Counted from the first letter of the stretch, positions 9,640-19,009 are shown. The stretch: 64,000 nucleotides of DNA from Trichomonas vaginalis G3 (GCF_026262505.1 NC_067205.1:26986556-27050555), one strand, 5' to 3'. The notes: generated from the sequence alone by a model not told the origin. Translations and numbers: made by a program.

Positions 9640-9665
9640 GACCTTCGGTCTTGGCGCTTTGCGCC
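9640..9665. terminator. Pair of GC mini-hairpins after the 204-aa gene
   Basis: GACCTTCGGTC (9640-9650) and GGCGCTTTGCGCC (9653-9665) lie just after the stop codon. In element 2 the second hairpin is kept, but the first is replaced by GGGCTCTTTGAGCCC (52334-52348). They could act as RNA stem-loops at a convergent gene end (inference). Confidence 0.5.
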
Positions 9666-9681
9666 GTCAGTCAAAAAAATT

Positions 9682-9924
9682 TCAAGTTAGCAATTTGTAA
9701 TATCTATCCAAAACTTCTTCAACAGTATCGAACTCATCTTCATAATGCAAACCTAATCTTATTGACTTGGTGCAGTTTTCACTAACACAATATTTTTCTG
9801 TTCTCTTGACTGACATAACTAACTCATTTGTTTCATCAAACAGCAACAACCAAAGTTCATGACCTAATACATAACATTCATACTTTATATTTTTAGCTCT
9901 GAGTTCTCTTGTAAGCTGTTGCAT
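9682..9924 (-). CDS. Small conserved Maverick protein (80 aa), unknown
   Basis: The protein has an amphipathic N-terminal helix, a hydrophobic core (YVLGHELWLLLFDETNELV), and an acidic C-terminal region (YEDEFDTVEEVLDRYYKLL). The start overlaps the end of the preceding minus-strand gene (9885-10649) by 40 bp. One residue differs from the sister copy (52384-52626), which supports real coding. Function unknown. Confidence 0.65.
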   Translation of the reverse strand: MQQLTRELRAKNIKYECYVLGHELWLLLFDETNELVMSVKRTEKYCVSENCTKSIRLGLHYEDEFDTVEEVLDRYYKLLT

Positions 9925-10649
9925 TTAATATTATCTAAAAAGTCTACTTCAACAGTCATTCGCACTGGTGCCTTCAGTTCTACAGGCTCTCCTTGAAAGT
10001 CAACAAGTCTGAATTGCATGTCTTTCAAATTATGAGGACTAATGCGAACCCATTTACCTAAATGAGTTGCTATGACAGGAACATTTGGAATGAACATTGA
10101 ATTGACTGCATAACAGAAGGATTTATATTCTACTGAACCTTTACTATTAACTCCTGAAATACCTGTGACATTAGCTATTTTAGACTCAATGTACAAACAG
10201 TTGCCATAACATACATATGGAACAGATTTCATCTCAATCGTTTTGTCAACACTTTTCAAAGGAAATGTCATATGGTATGCACCCAGAAGCAATTGAACTC
10301 TATGACTCATTCTTGGTATCTTAAACTCTTTCTCGCTGCTGAACTTCAATGTTCCCTCAGAAGAGAGTTCGACATCTATGTTGTCAATAGTTTCTTCATT
10401 TATGAGAGTATCTATGACTCCAGCAATTTTATCTATTCTGTACTCGGCTCTGTTAGGAAATGTTACAACACTTCTTTTGTCATCTATTTCAATCTCTATG
10501 AAATCTGTTTCATCTGTTATGACAAAAGTTGCGATAGTATTGAAGTCAACAACTCTGAAAGCAAGCGCTTCATTCTGAAGACCTAAGTTTGTTTGTAGTT
10601 TAACTGTCCCGTATTCATTCGGGTCTGTACTTTGCAAATAGAACAACAT
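9885..10649 (-). CDS. Candidate Polinton minor capsid (penton-type) protein (254 aa)
   Basis: The C-terminal half has alternating beta-strand character typical of a jelly-roll, with YGNCLYIESKIANVTGIS, NSMFIPNVPVIATHLG and a final strand pattern MQFRLVDFQGEPVELKAPV. This strand order, length and genome position fit the single-jelly-roll minor capsid (penton) protein of Polintons. The assignment is by pattern, not by alignment. The N-terminal half differs markedly from the sister copy (52587-53363) between about residues 45 and 110, while the C-terminal half is almost identical. It is transcribed divergently from the fibre gene, with only 17 bp between start codons. Confidence 0.6.
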   Translation of the reverse strand: MLFYLQSTDPNEYGTVKLQTNLGLQNEALAFRVVDFNTIATFVITDETDFIEIEIDDKRSVVTFPNRAEYRIDKIAGVIDTLINEETIDNIDVELSSEGTLKFSSEKEFKIPRMSHRVQLLLGAYHMTFPLKSVDKTIEMKSVPYVCYGNCLYIESKIANVTGISGVNSKGSVEYKSFCYAVNSMFIPNVPVIATHLGKWVRISPHNLKDMQFRLVDFQGEPVELKAPVRMTVEVDFLDNIKCNSLQENSELKI

Positions 10650-10666
10650 TTTATTCTCATTAAAAT
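10650..10666. promoter_or_regulatory. 17-bp bidirectional promoter
   Basis: Only 17 bp separate the ATG of the candidate minor capsid gene (minus) from that of the fibre gene (plus). The plus strand reads TTCTCATTAAAATATG, containing a TCATTA trichomonad-type initiator next to the start. The minus strand reads TTTTAATGAGAATAAAATG, very like TTTTAATGGAGATAAAATG at the ATPase start in element 2 (50381-50399). Confidence 0.55.
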
Positions 10667-11689
10667 ATGACTATTGCTGCATATGCGTATGAAACAAATG
10701 AAGCAAGAAGAGCACATGAACTAGTAAACGAAAACTCAACTTTAACCATTGAAGGCAATGATTTAGTCATTGACGATGGAAAAACTAAAAAAGTCATTGA
10801 TTTCGATACTTTTAACACTTATGACCCATTCATTACAACAAGCAAGGTTCCCATCATAAATGATGGAACGGTGCAATATATAAATTCAACAGTAGATGCC
10901 TCATTAGTGAAAGTATTAAATGTTCTCATTGAATTACTAAAGAGCTTTCGATTTGACGACAACATTAAATGCTTAAAGAATTTAGTCATGAATGAGAAAC
11001 AAATTCTCGGCGTTGCTGGTAGCAGTAATGATGTACACCTTATGACATTAGAATATTATAACGAACATAAAGATGAACTGAAAGGAGAGAAGGGTGACAC
11101 TGGACCTCAAGGACCACAAGGAATACAAGGAATACAAGGAATACAAGGACATCAAGGCGAAAACGGTTTGGATGGTGAAGATGGAAAGGATGGAAAAACT
11201 GCTAAATCATGGATATGGAACCTTATAAATACTGGTTTAACAGCTGCTTCATATGGAGTTCTTCAATACCAAATCGGAAAGATATGGGCAGTACTTGGTG
11301 AAGAAGCTTTAGATGACGTTAAAGATGCTTTGAACTTCATTTCAAATGGTTCGGATACTATTAAAACTTTATCTGGTTGGATGCAAGAAACAAGGAGTCA
11401 AATAGATACTGTAAGACGTATAGCAAACAATGCACGTACGGGATTGGATACTTTACGAGAAGCACAAAATACACTAAAGGAAGCAAATGATATTCTTGGC
11501 TCAGTATCAGACATGCATGAAGATTGGCTTAAAGGTATTGACAAATCTTTAAAAAATCACAGTCAGTCTATTGCTGACTACAAGAAAAGTATAGATTTTT
11601 TACATAGTGCTATGGACGTACATGATGGAAGCATAAGGAACTTACTTAATGCTAACAATAATTACCAGGAACTATTAAAGCATTTATAA
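10667..11689 (+). CDS. Fibre protein, N-terminal segment with collagen-like repeat (340 aa)
   Basis: Residues about 139-175 are a Gly-X-Y run (GEKGDTGPQGPQGIQG followed by GIQGIQG repeats), as in phage and viral fibres that trimerise through collagen helices. A long helical/coiled-coil stretch follows (about 200-335), with heptad-like spacing. The N-terminal 120 residues probably anchor it to the virion (inference). The sister element has an unrelated N-terminal module in this place (53381-54154) but shares the first residues (AAYAYE). Downstream sequence (11728-13550) belongs to the same fibre locus. Start at 10667, after a TCATTA initiator. Confidence 0.75.
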   Translation: MTIAAYAYETNEARRAHELVNENSTLTIEGNDLVIDDGKTKKVIDFDTFNTYDPFITTSKVPIINDGTVQYINSTVDASLVKVLNVLIELLKSFRFDDNIKCLKNLVMNEKQILGVAGSSNDVHLMTLEYYNEHKDELKGEKGDTGPQGPQGIQGIQGIQGHQGENGLDGEDGKDGKTAKSWIWNLINTGLTAASYGVLQYQIGKIWAVLGEEALDDVKDALNFISNGSDTIKTLSGWMQETRSQIDTVRRIANNARTGLDTLREAQNTLKEANDILGSVSDMHEDWLKGIDKSLKNHSQSIADYKKSIDFLHSAMDVHDGSIRNLLNANNNYQELLKHL

Positions 11690-11727
11690 AGTCCTTTGTA
11701 AAACCTGGTGCTCTAACATTTAGGTCT

Positions 11728-12096
11728 TTGAGAGCAAGAGCATTGAAGTCAAGAGATGCAGAAACTCCAACAGAACCTACAGAAGGAACTGAAACAACAG
11801 AAACTCCAGAAGAACCACCAAAACCAACAGCTAATGAAATATTGTTCGAATATTTTCCAAGGTACTCTGTTCTCATTGCATACATTCAAGAAATACTTAA
11901 GAAAGCAGACTTGACTTTAGGAGATGATGAAAGTTCTGTATATCTTTCGTTCCAGTTTCAAATAGCAGAACTTTTGAGACAGATATGCTTAATGTATGAC
12001 AACATCTCTGATTTCACAAGATATGATGACGACCATGACCCGAACACGGTGAAGAAGAAGTTTTACAAACATCCATTAAGACAGGAAAAGTTTTAA
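11728..12096 (+). other. Fibre locus, linker-type open frame (122 aa)
   Basis: The open frame carries a Thr/Pro/Glu-rich linker (TPTEPTEGTETTETPEEPPKP) followed by a helical segment. It lies between the collagen-like and tip parts of the fibre locus and has no counterpart of the same sequence in element 2. Whether it is expressed on its own is not clear. Confidence 0.45.
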
Positions 12097-12131
12097 CACA
12101 AAGTCTCATTATTGACACCGAAGATGGTAAA

Positions 12132-13550
12132 GTGGATGTTCTTCAAGAGCTGAAGAAAAATACTTCTGAAGGAGGTGGTGGTAGGCATGAACTTGAAATA
12201 AATGAGATAGAAGAGAAATTAGCCGAAAAAGCAGATAAAAACCATGTTCATTATATAAGTTCAGACGAACAAATTATAACGGACTACCACGGATATTTAA
12301 CACAGGATGAACAAATAAGCACTGAAGATGTTAATGAAAGAAGATATAAATTCATTCGTGCTGAAGGTTATGACATACGTTGTACTGTACAGTATGACAC
12401 AGGTAAAGCACCAGAAGCATTTGGTTATAACAATGAAATTTATGCTTCATACTTCTTTGTTAACGGTGTATTAGTTGAACCAAGATTTACATTGAGAGTT
12501 AAGGCAAAAATAACTTTTGAAGATGCTATTAAAAGTAAAGCTGACAAAGATGAACTTGACGCAACGAACAAAGTTTTGAAATCTCATAAACACAATATCT
12601 CCGATATAAATGAACTTCAAGCTACATTAAATAGTAAAGCTGACAAGAACCATACACATGAATCCTTCACTACTGTTAGAGCAGACGACATAATATTGAA
12701 CTATACCCTTGGTTCAAGTGCACCTTTAGAGAATCCAAGTACAAGCGTAAAAGATACTCTTAATAGTTTAAATAGTAAATGTATGAACATTGAAGGTCAT
12801 GTCAGAAACTTTGAAACATATAAACTACCAGCAATGTTAGATAAGAAAGCAGATAAAGAACATACACATAACTCCTTCTCAACTGTTGCTATAGAAAGTA
12901 TTGAAGGAACGGTTGGCGGAACTGGTGGGGATGCATTATATTATAAACCTCCTAACTTTCCACAAGGTTTAACATCGAATGAAAACTTAACAACGAAGAA
13001 AGAAATTAGCTGTAAAAATGTTTATGTCATGAATGATGAAAATAATGTTAAATTCACTGCTCAAGAGTTATATGATAAGAAAGCTGACAAAACAGAGCTT
13101 CAAACATTAAAGACTGAAATATTGCAAGCTATATATCCTGTTGGTTCTTTATATACATCAATGAATTCAACAAATCCCGCAACAGTTCTGGGTTTTGATA
13201 CATGGCAGCAGATTGTAGACAAATTCTTATACTGTGCTAACTCTTCAAAGCAAACAGGAGGGTCAAAGAAAATTACTGAAGCAAACTTACCTGCGCACAC
13301 TCATACAGGAACTACAAACTTTTCTGGCGACCATAGCCACTCATTAAGAGACCACCCATTATACAACTCAGACTATAAAGCTGGCAATGACGTTTTATCT
13401 CCATCTTATAACAATTCAGCAAAAAAGACTTTTCGACCAACTGAACCAGGAGGAAATCATTCACATACATTTACAACAAATCCAACAGGTTCGGGTGAAG
13501 ATTACATGCCACCATTTATGACTGTATTCGCATGGTACCGCGTTCAATGA
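12132..13550 (+). CDS. Phage tail-fibre-like protein with tip domain (472 aa)
   Basis: Repeated modules of about 65 residues start with KADKNHTHESFTTVRADD or similar. Each carries a KADK-xx-HTH spacer typical of phage tail-fibre shafts. The C-terminal about 140 residues match the phage short-tail-fibre/baseplate tip pattern: YPVGSLYTSMNSTNP, then GGSKKITEANLPAHTHTGT, then HSHS and HSHTF, ending MPPFMTVFAWYRV. The His-x-His pairs resemble the metal-binding receptor-tip motifs of T4-like fibres. In a Maverick this would be the attachment protein of the virus-like particle (inference). The homologue in element 2 is 54151-56340, with an extra shaft repeat and a different tip insert. Confidence 0.8.
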   Translation: MDVLQELKKNTSEGGGGRHELEINEIEEKLAEKADKNHVHYISSDEQIITDYHGYLTQDEQISTEDVNERRYKFIRAEGYDIRCTVQYDTGKAPEAFGYNNEIYASYFFVNGVLVEPRFTLRVKAKITFEDAIKSKADKDELDATNKVLKSHKHNISDINELQATLNSKADKNHTHESFTTVRADDIILNYTLGSSAPLENPSTSVKDTLNSLNSKCMNIEGHVRNFETYKLPAMLDKKADKEHTHNSFSTVAIESIEGTVGGTGGDALYYKPPNFPQGLTSNENLTTKKEISCKNVYVMNDENNVKFTAQELYDKKADKTELQTLKTEILQAIYPVGSLYTSMNSTNPATVLGFDTWQQIVDKFLYCANSSKQTGGSKKITEANLPAHTHTGTTNFSGDHSHSLRDHPLYNSDYKAGNDVLSPSYNNSAKKTFRPTEPGGNHSHTFTTNPTGSGEDYMPPFMTVFAWYRVQ

Positions 13551-13559
13551 ACGCGCTTG

Positions 13560-13576
13560 AGCCTGCTTTGCAGGCT
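13560..13576. terminator. GC mini-hairpin after the fibre gene
   Basis: AGCCTGCTTTGCAGGCT is a perfect 7-bp stem with a short loop directly after the fibre stop codon. Element 2 lacks this hairpin at the same place (56340-56360) while flanking bases are conserved, which suggests gain or loss of a discrete hairpin. Confidence 0.5.
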
Positions 13577-13610
13577 TACCGTCTTGAATAAAATCTTTAA
13601 CTTTACTTAA

Positions 13611-14697
13611 ATGAGTTTGAAAGAAGTATTCGAACAACATCCCTGGAGGTCATTTAAGAAGTTCAATGAAGCTGCAAAGAGTTGGGGATTTACTAACAGA
13701 GCTGAAGTTAAAAAGTTCTTTGACAAAAATGTTGTACATCAAACAAAAATAAACCCTTACGACTACTTTTTACCAATTTACTCCAACACTCCTGACGCAT
13801 ACCAATTTGACACTCTCATTCAAAGCAGAAAAGGAGGACATAAACCATTCCTCATCTTCATTAATGTTAACACTCGCAAAGCTTTTGCGTATATAATGAA
13901 AAATAAAGGAACTCGTGAAGTGTTAAGAGTTTTACAAAAGTTTGTAGCAGAACATAGCCCAAGTACTTTAACATCAGACCAAGACAGTGCATACCTCAGC
14001 AATGAAATCACAGAATTTCTCATTAAGCATAACATAACTCACTACACTACCGAAGACCATAACCATAACATACTCGGCATCATAAACCGCTTCATAAGGA
14101 CTCTCAGAGATTTAAATCATGAGCGAGACTTTACCGAAGAAACAATGAAACATTTTCTCGAAGTATATAATTCCTCAACACATTCTACAACAGGACATAC
14201 ACCAAATTCAATGACACAACAACAAGAAGAAAAGTATATACAAAAGAAACGAAGTCAAACACAAAATATCAGAAATTCAACACAATTTACCCTCATTCCT
14301 GGAACAAAAGTTCGTGTTGTTCTTGACGACAAACCGTTGACAAAGAAACGTTTAAGGTTAAGTCGAAATTATTATATCGTAGACTCTACGCAAGGTAATG
14401 GATATCTTATAAAAGCTGCTGACGACTCCATTGCATTTTATCCTCGACATAAATTAGTTGAAAGTAGTAATGGCAAACTTGCTGAAACCATTGACGAAGC
14501 AAAGCGAGGAGTGGTTATTGAAATACTTGGCTATAACATAAACGATGACACTTATAAAAGTAAGATATGAAGGAGGCGTTGAAGATGTTATACCATCTAA
14601 GAACTTGAGAGAATCTAAACCAACTCATCTGGGACCATTAGAGCGGGAGTACTGGAAAGATAAAAACATGCCAGAAAGAATAAGAAAATTCTTCTAA
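13611..14697 (+). pseudogene. Maverick integrase (RVE family), broken copy
   Basis: This is a retroviral-type integrase used by Polintons to insert their DNA. The DDE-type core is recognisable (YQFDTLIQSRKGGHKPFLIF and TSDQDSAYLSNEITEFL), and a chromo-like C-terminal segment includes EDVIPSKNLRESKP. It is about 97% identical by eye to 56381-57466 in element 2. The element-1 copy is broken. It follows the fibre gene after a short spacer with a TTACTTAAATG start context. Confidence 0.9.
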
Positions 14698-14785
14698 ACT
14701 TTTTCATTAGATGTAAATCAGACATGAACGAGAACAGTCATGATATCATTAATGGTACCATTTATTTACACCAAAAATATATTTA

Positions 14786-14832
14786 GGGTAGATGGTTAGA
14801 TCTAACCCGATATCTAACCTCATTTCTACCCT
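14786..14832. promoter_or_regulatory. Intergenic palindrome module, element-1 type
   Basis: Core GGTTAGATCTAACC at 14794-14807, outer stem GGGTAGA/TCTACCC, and an extra half-site TATCTAACC. It lies between integrase and the KilA-N gene and is preceded by the AT-rich word CCAAAAATATATTT that accompanies most copies. Confidence 0.8.
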
Positions 14833-14833
14833 C

Positions 14834-14910
14834 ATGAATTTCCTTAAGACAGAAAAAATAAAGTTAGTTTTATTTTTATTTATTTTTTTATTTTGTATGT
14901 AAGAACAGAA
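14834..14910 (+). promoter_or_regulatory. Conserved promoter/leader module upstream of the KilA-N gene
   Basis: A nearly invariant block of about 75 bp (ATGAATTTCCTTAAG, then AATAAAGTTAGTTTTATTTT, then T-rich, TTTTGTATGTAAGAACAG) ends directly at the start codon. The same block precedes 16049 and 17332 here and 57665 and 58951 in element 2. This shows a shared promoter or 5' leader for the accessory gene block, and argues for starting these genes at the ATG after the block. Confidence 0.75.
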
Positions 14911-15571
14911 ATGTCAGTCGAAGCACAGACGTTCACGAACAAATCTAATGGCGAAACATTCACAAAAGGTACTTATAATGGTATTGAAGTCTTACGTAGA
15001 GACAAGGATGGTTACATTAATGCAACAAATATGTGTCAGCAGTTTAGGAAAGACTTTAGAAAGTTGTTGGAAAATAAGTCCTGGGAAGAGTATTATAAGG
15101 CATTTTGTGAAGAATATAGCAACAGTCCGAATTCCGGCGGTTGCTTTTTATACAAAATTCATGCAGGAATTCCTGATGAAATCAAACAGGTTAGAGGAAC
15201 GTATGTAGACCAAGACTTATAAACTATATAGCAATGTGGGCTTCTCCAAAATATTGCATAGCAGTTGGAAAAATTATGGACTCCATAGACAAGAAAGTTC
15301 ATGAGAAGTTAGATGAAAAGAACTCGAAGATACAGTAGAGAATGCAAAACATTTGTTTGAAGAAGAAGTTAGAAAAATGTATGAAAAACAATTAGAACAT
15401 GAACGTGAGATATGTTATGGTTATAGAGATTCTCCATACGAACTAGACCAATGGGAACAAGAAGATTTAAAGAGAGAATTTAGAGAATATGAACTCGCTA
15501 AGATAGCATTAGAAGCTGCAGAAAAGAAGTTAAAAGTTTGGGGTCGTTTTGTACAAAAATATTGTGAGTAA
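14911..15571 (+). pseudogene. KilA-N domain protein, broken
   Basis: The KilA-N DNA-binding domain of large DNA viruses and phages is clear: GIEVLRRDKDGYINATNMC near the start, GTYVDQDL, and further on the typical IAMWASPKYCIAVGKIM helix pattern. A charged helical tail follows (15353-15571, EEVRKMYEKQLEHEREICY). The start is chosen at MSVEAQ (14911), after the shared leader. The gene is broken. Element 2 has no copy at this position; it has a T5orf172 gene in the equivalent block. Confidence 0.85.
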
Positions 15572-15976
15572 ATGAACCATTTATTTTTGTCATAAACGAC
15601 CAAAAATATATTTTATCGTTAATGGTTTTTAGGTGTCACCACGTCACCATGTCACCAGGTTAATTAACTTCTTTAAAAAATGATGACAACATAACATTTA
15701 GACAACAGGTACGAAAACATTAATATATAAAATTCATGAAAATTCATGCAGGAAATTCTTGAGTTTTGGTTGAAAGAATACGGTCAAGCCAAAAGTGGCT
15801 CAACCTCAAAACAAGCATTTTATGAGCTTACTAAGGGTGTTATAAATGAATTCAAAGGTATTTACATACATCCTGACCTCGTTCATTTTGTTGCTGAATT
15901 CACCAAAAATAATTTTTAGGGTAGATGGTTAGATCTAACCCGATAACTACCCTCTTTTCTACCCTCTTGAATTTTC
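15572..15976 (+). other. Accessory-block spacer with a KilA-N fragment and repeat remnants
   Basis: GGTGTCACCACGTCACCATG (about 15632-15651) and TTAATTAAC match the borders of the tandem array at 60627-61292 in element 2, but there is no array here. A 57-aa frame at 15746-15919 (MQEILEFWLKEYGQ...GIYIHPDLVHFVAEF) looks like the end of a KilA-N domain. It runs into an element-1 intergenic palindrome module (15919-15965, core 15927-15940). Confidence 0.6.
15919..15965. promoter_or_regulatory. Intergenic palindrome module, element-1 type
   Basis: Core GGTTAGATCTAACC at 15927-15940. The third half-site reads ACTACCC, and the outer stem is GGGTAGA/TCTACCC. It is directly followed by the conserved leader module of the 16049 gene. 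Confidence 0.8.
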
Positions 15977-16048
15977 ATGAATTTCCTTAAGATAGAAAAA
16001 ATAAAGTTAGTTTTATTTTTATTTATTTTTTTATTTTGTATAAAAGAT

Positions 16049-16987
16049 ATGATTTCAACAATCGGCACAACAACAATTCAAACAACAGCACCAAACTCGT
16101 TAGTCATGAATCCAACATCTATGTTAGTAGAGATGAAAAGCTTCATTCCTTCTTCATTTACTTTCGAAACAGAAATACAAAAAATTAAGCAGGAACTTTT
16201 AACAAGTAATTTAGACTGTACCGCACAGGATGAAGAAAATGAAGAATATCTTTATGACATGCAGGACATTATTGACCATTTACCCAAATTGCCTGAAATC
16301 CAACAACAAAAGCTCACTATTCATGAATTCGATGAAATAGAAGTGAAACCAACTGACTCAGTAGAAATAAAGAAGTTCATACGTAAAGTAAACTATGAGT
16401 TTCTAGGATATCATTGCAACCATAAAGTTATGGATAAAGATTGCGACATGGTATATAAGAACATCTCTGACATATATAAATCTGGGGAGTTTAAGACATA
16501 CGACAACTTTGTTTCATTAGTTGCAAAATGTGTATGGCAGATAAGAGATAAAGACAGAAGAGGTAAGGTATGGCATGAACAGATAAAACCAACTGCTTCA
16601 GATTTAAAGAAAACCATTGACGCCTTAGTTGTTTTAGCAGGTAAGGTTTCAGAATATAACGCAAAAATGAATCCGCAATGTTCTAAATGTAAAGCAGCAA
16701 TTAGGAAATATAACTATTCAGTAAAAGAGATAGAACGTATGAGAAACGACTATGCAGATTTAAAGAGGGAGGCAGAGAAACCAGCAGAAGATAAAATGGA
16801 CATGTTAGAATTTCTGAACAAAAACTATCCAACTGCTGACGATTTCCTTCTATCTGATGTCAAGAAGAAGTATAAAGAAACTTTCGGTATCGTTAAAATT
16901 TTTGATATCCTCAGCGAAGAAATAGAAGCTACAAAACTGTTTAGAGTCTCACGAATTCATAACGTATATCATGTGAAACGTTTATAA
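16049..16987 (+). CDS. Conserved Maverick protein (312 aa), unknown
   Basis: The open frame begins at 15977, but the upstream 24 codons are the conserved AT-rich leader, so the start is placed at MISTIGTTT (16049). The protein is largely helical. It has a conserved Cys/His pattern (YHCNHKVMDKDCDM, CVWQIRDKDRRGKVW, then CSKCKAAIRKYN) followed by a coiled coil (EIERMRNDYADLKREAE). The CxxC may bind zinc (inference). The sister copy is 57665-58606. It sits between palindrome modules on both sides, as one of the accessory cassettes. Function not recognised. Confidence 0.7.
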   Translation: MISTIGTTTIQTTAPNSLVMNPTSMLVEMKSFIPSSFTFETEIQKIKQELLTSNLDCTAQDEENEEYLYDMQDIIDHLPKLPEIQQQKLTIHEFDEIEVKPTDSVEIKKFIRKVNYEFLGYHCNHKVMDKDCDMVYKNISDIYKSGEFKTYDNFVSLVAKCVWQIRDKDRRGKVWHEQIKPTASDLKKTIDALVVLAGKVSEYNAKMNPQCSKCKAAIRKYNYSVKEIERMRNDYADLKREAEKPAEDKMDMLEFLNKNYPTADDFLLSDVKKKYKETFGIVKIFDILSEEIEATKLFRVSRIHNVYHVKRL

Positions 16988-16994
16988 AATAACT

Positions 16995-17331
16995 GGGGTA
17001 GAAATGAGGGTAGAAATCGGGTTAGATCTAACCATCTACCCTAAAATATATTTTTATTGAATTCAGCAACAAAATTCTGAGTAAAATAATTTTTAGGGCA
17101 TGTGTCAAACCGTTGAGTTTTCACAAAATTCCAAAAATAACGTTTACCATGTGAAACGTTTATAAAATAACTGGGGTAGAAATGAGGTTAGATATCGGGT
17201 TAGATCTAACCATCTACCCTAAAATATATTTTTATTGAATTCAGCACAAAAATAATGAATTTCCTTAAGATAGAAAAAATAAAGTTAGTTTTATTTTTAT
17301 TTATTTTTTTATTTTGTATGTAAAGACAGTA
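16995..17331. promoter_or_regulatory. Two inverted-orientation palindrome modules and a leader module
   Basis: Cores GGTTAGATCTAACC at 17020-17033 and 17198-17211, in modules 16995-17041 and 17173-17219, both in opposite orientation to those at 14786 and 15919. Between them is a duplicated stretch with ACGTTTACCATGTGAAACG that repeats the end of the preceding gene. The conserved promoter/leader block for the next gene occupies about 17255-17331. Confidence 0.8.
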
Positions 17332-18159
17332 ATGTCAACATCAGAGAACACAACAATTGCTATCGTTCATGAAGCCATAAATGAAGAATACGAGTACATA
17401 CAGTATAACAAACAGTTACGTCTCATTCGTTCGGTCAAAGACGATATGTACCAAATGCAAAGTATAATGAATGCTCTTCGTTCTACAAAGCAAGCATATC
17501 ATTGGTTTGAAAACCAACAGACAAAAGAACTTTTAGAAGAATTTCCTCATATGATTGCTTCCCTCGGAAAACCGGGGGAAGAGATTCCGTATGAAAATCG
17601 CAAGAATTTGGCTCCTGGTTTGAAAGGTTATTATGTTCATAGACTTTTAGTAAACGCTGTAGCAATGTGGGCTTCACCTCGTTATGCTTGTTATATTTTC
17701 ATGATGTTAGATGAACTATATAAAGCAGAACGTGAAGATATGGAAAAGAAATTTCAAGCAAAAGATGAAGTCATTGAATCCAAAGACAAAAGCATACAGA
17801 AAAGAATACCGCGTTCAGTACCAAAAGGAAAGGAAAAGAGTTATAAGTATATGATTTATACTGAAGAGTTGGAAAATGAAGAAGATAAAGATATGGTTAT
17901 GTTGCATTTAGTCAGAAGAAACAACAAGAGCTTTTATGACTTAGCTAAGATATATAAATCTGACAGAAACTGGTTCTATCGTGAAAACTTACCGATTTCA
18001 ATGACACCGAATGAGCAAATAAAGGAAATTGTCAAAAATACTCTTCCTCAAACACACTATGACATCAAAGGTTGCACAATACTTACATTCAAAGAAGACT
18101 TAACATTACTGAAGGAAAAAATAACAGAATATTTCGATAACTTCAAAGAGGAAGAATAA
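17332..18159 (+). CDS. KilA-N/MSV199-type DNA-binding protein (275 aa)
   Basis: The start is at MSTSENTT (17332), after the shared leader. The N-terminal half is KilA-N-like, ending in GYYVHRLLVNAVAMWASPRYACYIF. A charged coiled coil (about residues 140-165, AEREDMEKKFQAKDEVIES) leads to a conserved C-terminal domain (YKYMIYTEELENEEDKDMV ... FYDLAKIYKSDRNWFYREN) of the kind found after KilA-N/MSV199 domains in large DNA viruses. In the sister copy (59651-60511) the C-terminal domain is nearly identical but the KilA-N half has diverged strongly, as if the recognition domain had been swapped. The role is probably regulatory DNA binding (inference). Confidence 0.8.
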   Translation: MSTSENTTIAIVHEAINEEYEYIQYNKQLRLIRSVKDDMYQMQSIMNALRSTKQAYHWFENQQTKELLEEFPHMIASLGKPGEEIPYENRKNLAPGLKGYYVHRLLVNAVAMWASPRYACYIFMMLDELYKAEREDMEKKFQAKDEVIESKDKSIQKRIPRSVPKGKEKSYKYMIYTEELENEEDKDMVMLHLVRRNNKSFYDLAKIYKSDRNWFYRENLPISMTPNEQIKEIVKNTLPQTHYDIKGCTILTFKEDLTLLKEKITEYFDNFKEEE

Positions 18160-18214
18160 AAAAAATCTAAGCTAATTTTATTTTTTTATAAAATTTTATC
18201 TCATATGAAAGAAC

Positions 18215-18430
18215 ATGAATTTAGAATATTCGGAACTCATGACAGAAGAAGAGAACGAACAACATGTAAAAGATTATGCAAAATTTCTGAAGACATACAA
18301 AGCATTTAAACAATATCTAAATGCTTCTAAAGATTATGCAAAATTTCTGAAGGTATATAAAGCTTATGAAAAAGCGTATGAAAAGTTTATACATTGGGGA
18401 ATTGTTGTAAAATATCGATATGAAGACTAA
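18215..18430 (+). CDS. Small helical protein with an internal duplication (71 aa)
   Basis: The segment KDYAKFLK-x-YKA appears twice (near residues 19-30 and 39-50), showing an internal duplication. It is Lys/Tyr-rich. No counterpart was noticed in element 2. It lies between the KilA-N gene and a minus-strand gene. Expression is uncertain. Confidence 0.4.
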   Translation: MNLEYSELMTEEENEQHVKDYAKFLKTYKAFKQYLNASKDYAKFLKVYKAYEKAYEKFIHWGIVVKYRYED

Positions 18431-18439
18431 CCAAAAATA

Positions 18440-18919
18440 TTTTTTGCTTAAATGCTTCAGGGTCAATTTCTTCAACCATTTCACTTCCTTCGTCAATGTC
18501 AATAGAAGCTTCTTCAACCTTTGGTAAGAATTTCTGTATAACATCTTTGTTCGTTATTGTCTTCAGAGATGAAGGATAATATTTCACATTTGTTTCACCC
18601 TTCTTATATTCTTTCTGTTCGGAAAGATTTAAAGCAATACTGAAGAAGTCAATGTTAGAGTTCTTTATGACAGTATAATGAGTATCTTTGACATTCACGA
18701 AGAAACTCTTTTGTTTCAAAACTACTGCTAACTCTTGTGAAGTATAACGTTTGCGGTCAATGACGATAGCTAATGGTCTGACATACTGACCAAACTTAGA
18801 TTCTTTCACAAACTTCTTGTTAAAGATAACATTAACATTTGAGCATTATTGAACTCATTCTTGATGGCAGTAGCGAGAGCATTGTATGAAAAGAACTTGC
18901 AATCTTGCATGTGTTTCAT
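18440..18919 (-). pseudogene. Conserved Maverick protein (157-aa family), broken copy
   Basis: This is near-identical to 61316-61789 in element 2 (motifs KFGQYVRPLAIVIDRKRYTS and SLKTITNKDVIQKFLPKVEE, then an acidic C-terminus). The copy in element 1 is broken. It is transcribed divergently from the polymerase gene across about 90 bp of A/T-rich DNA. Function not recognised. Confidence 0.7.
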
Positions 18920-19009
18920 TAAAATAAAAATATTAAATTATTTTGAAAAATAACTTAAAAAAATCTAATCTAATTTTTTCAAAAAATATTTTTTTATTTC
19001 CTACTAAAG

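Noticed and set aside
15977-16048. N-terminal hydrophobic (signal-peptide-like) extension FLKIEKIKLVLFLFIFLFC
   Set aside because: This stretch is the translated conserved AT-rich leader, which also occurs before unrelated genes; the start was moved to 16049.
7035-17220. Telomere-like TAACCC/GGGTTA words
   Set aside because: They occur as single palindromic modules between genes and change to TCACC in the sister element; there is no tandem run as in telomeres.
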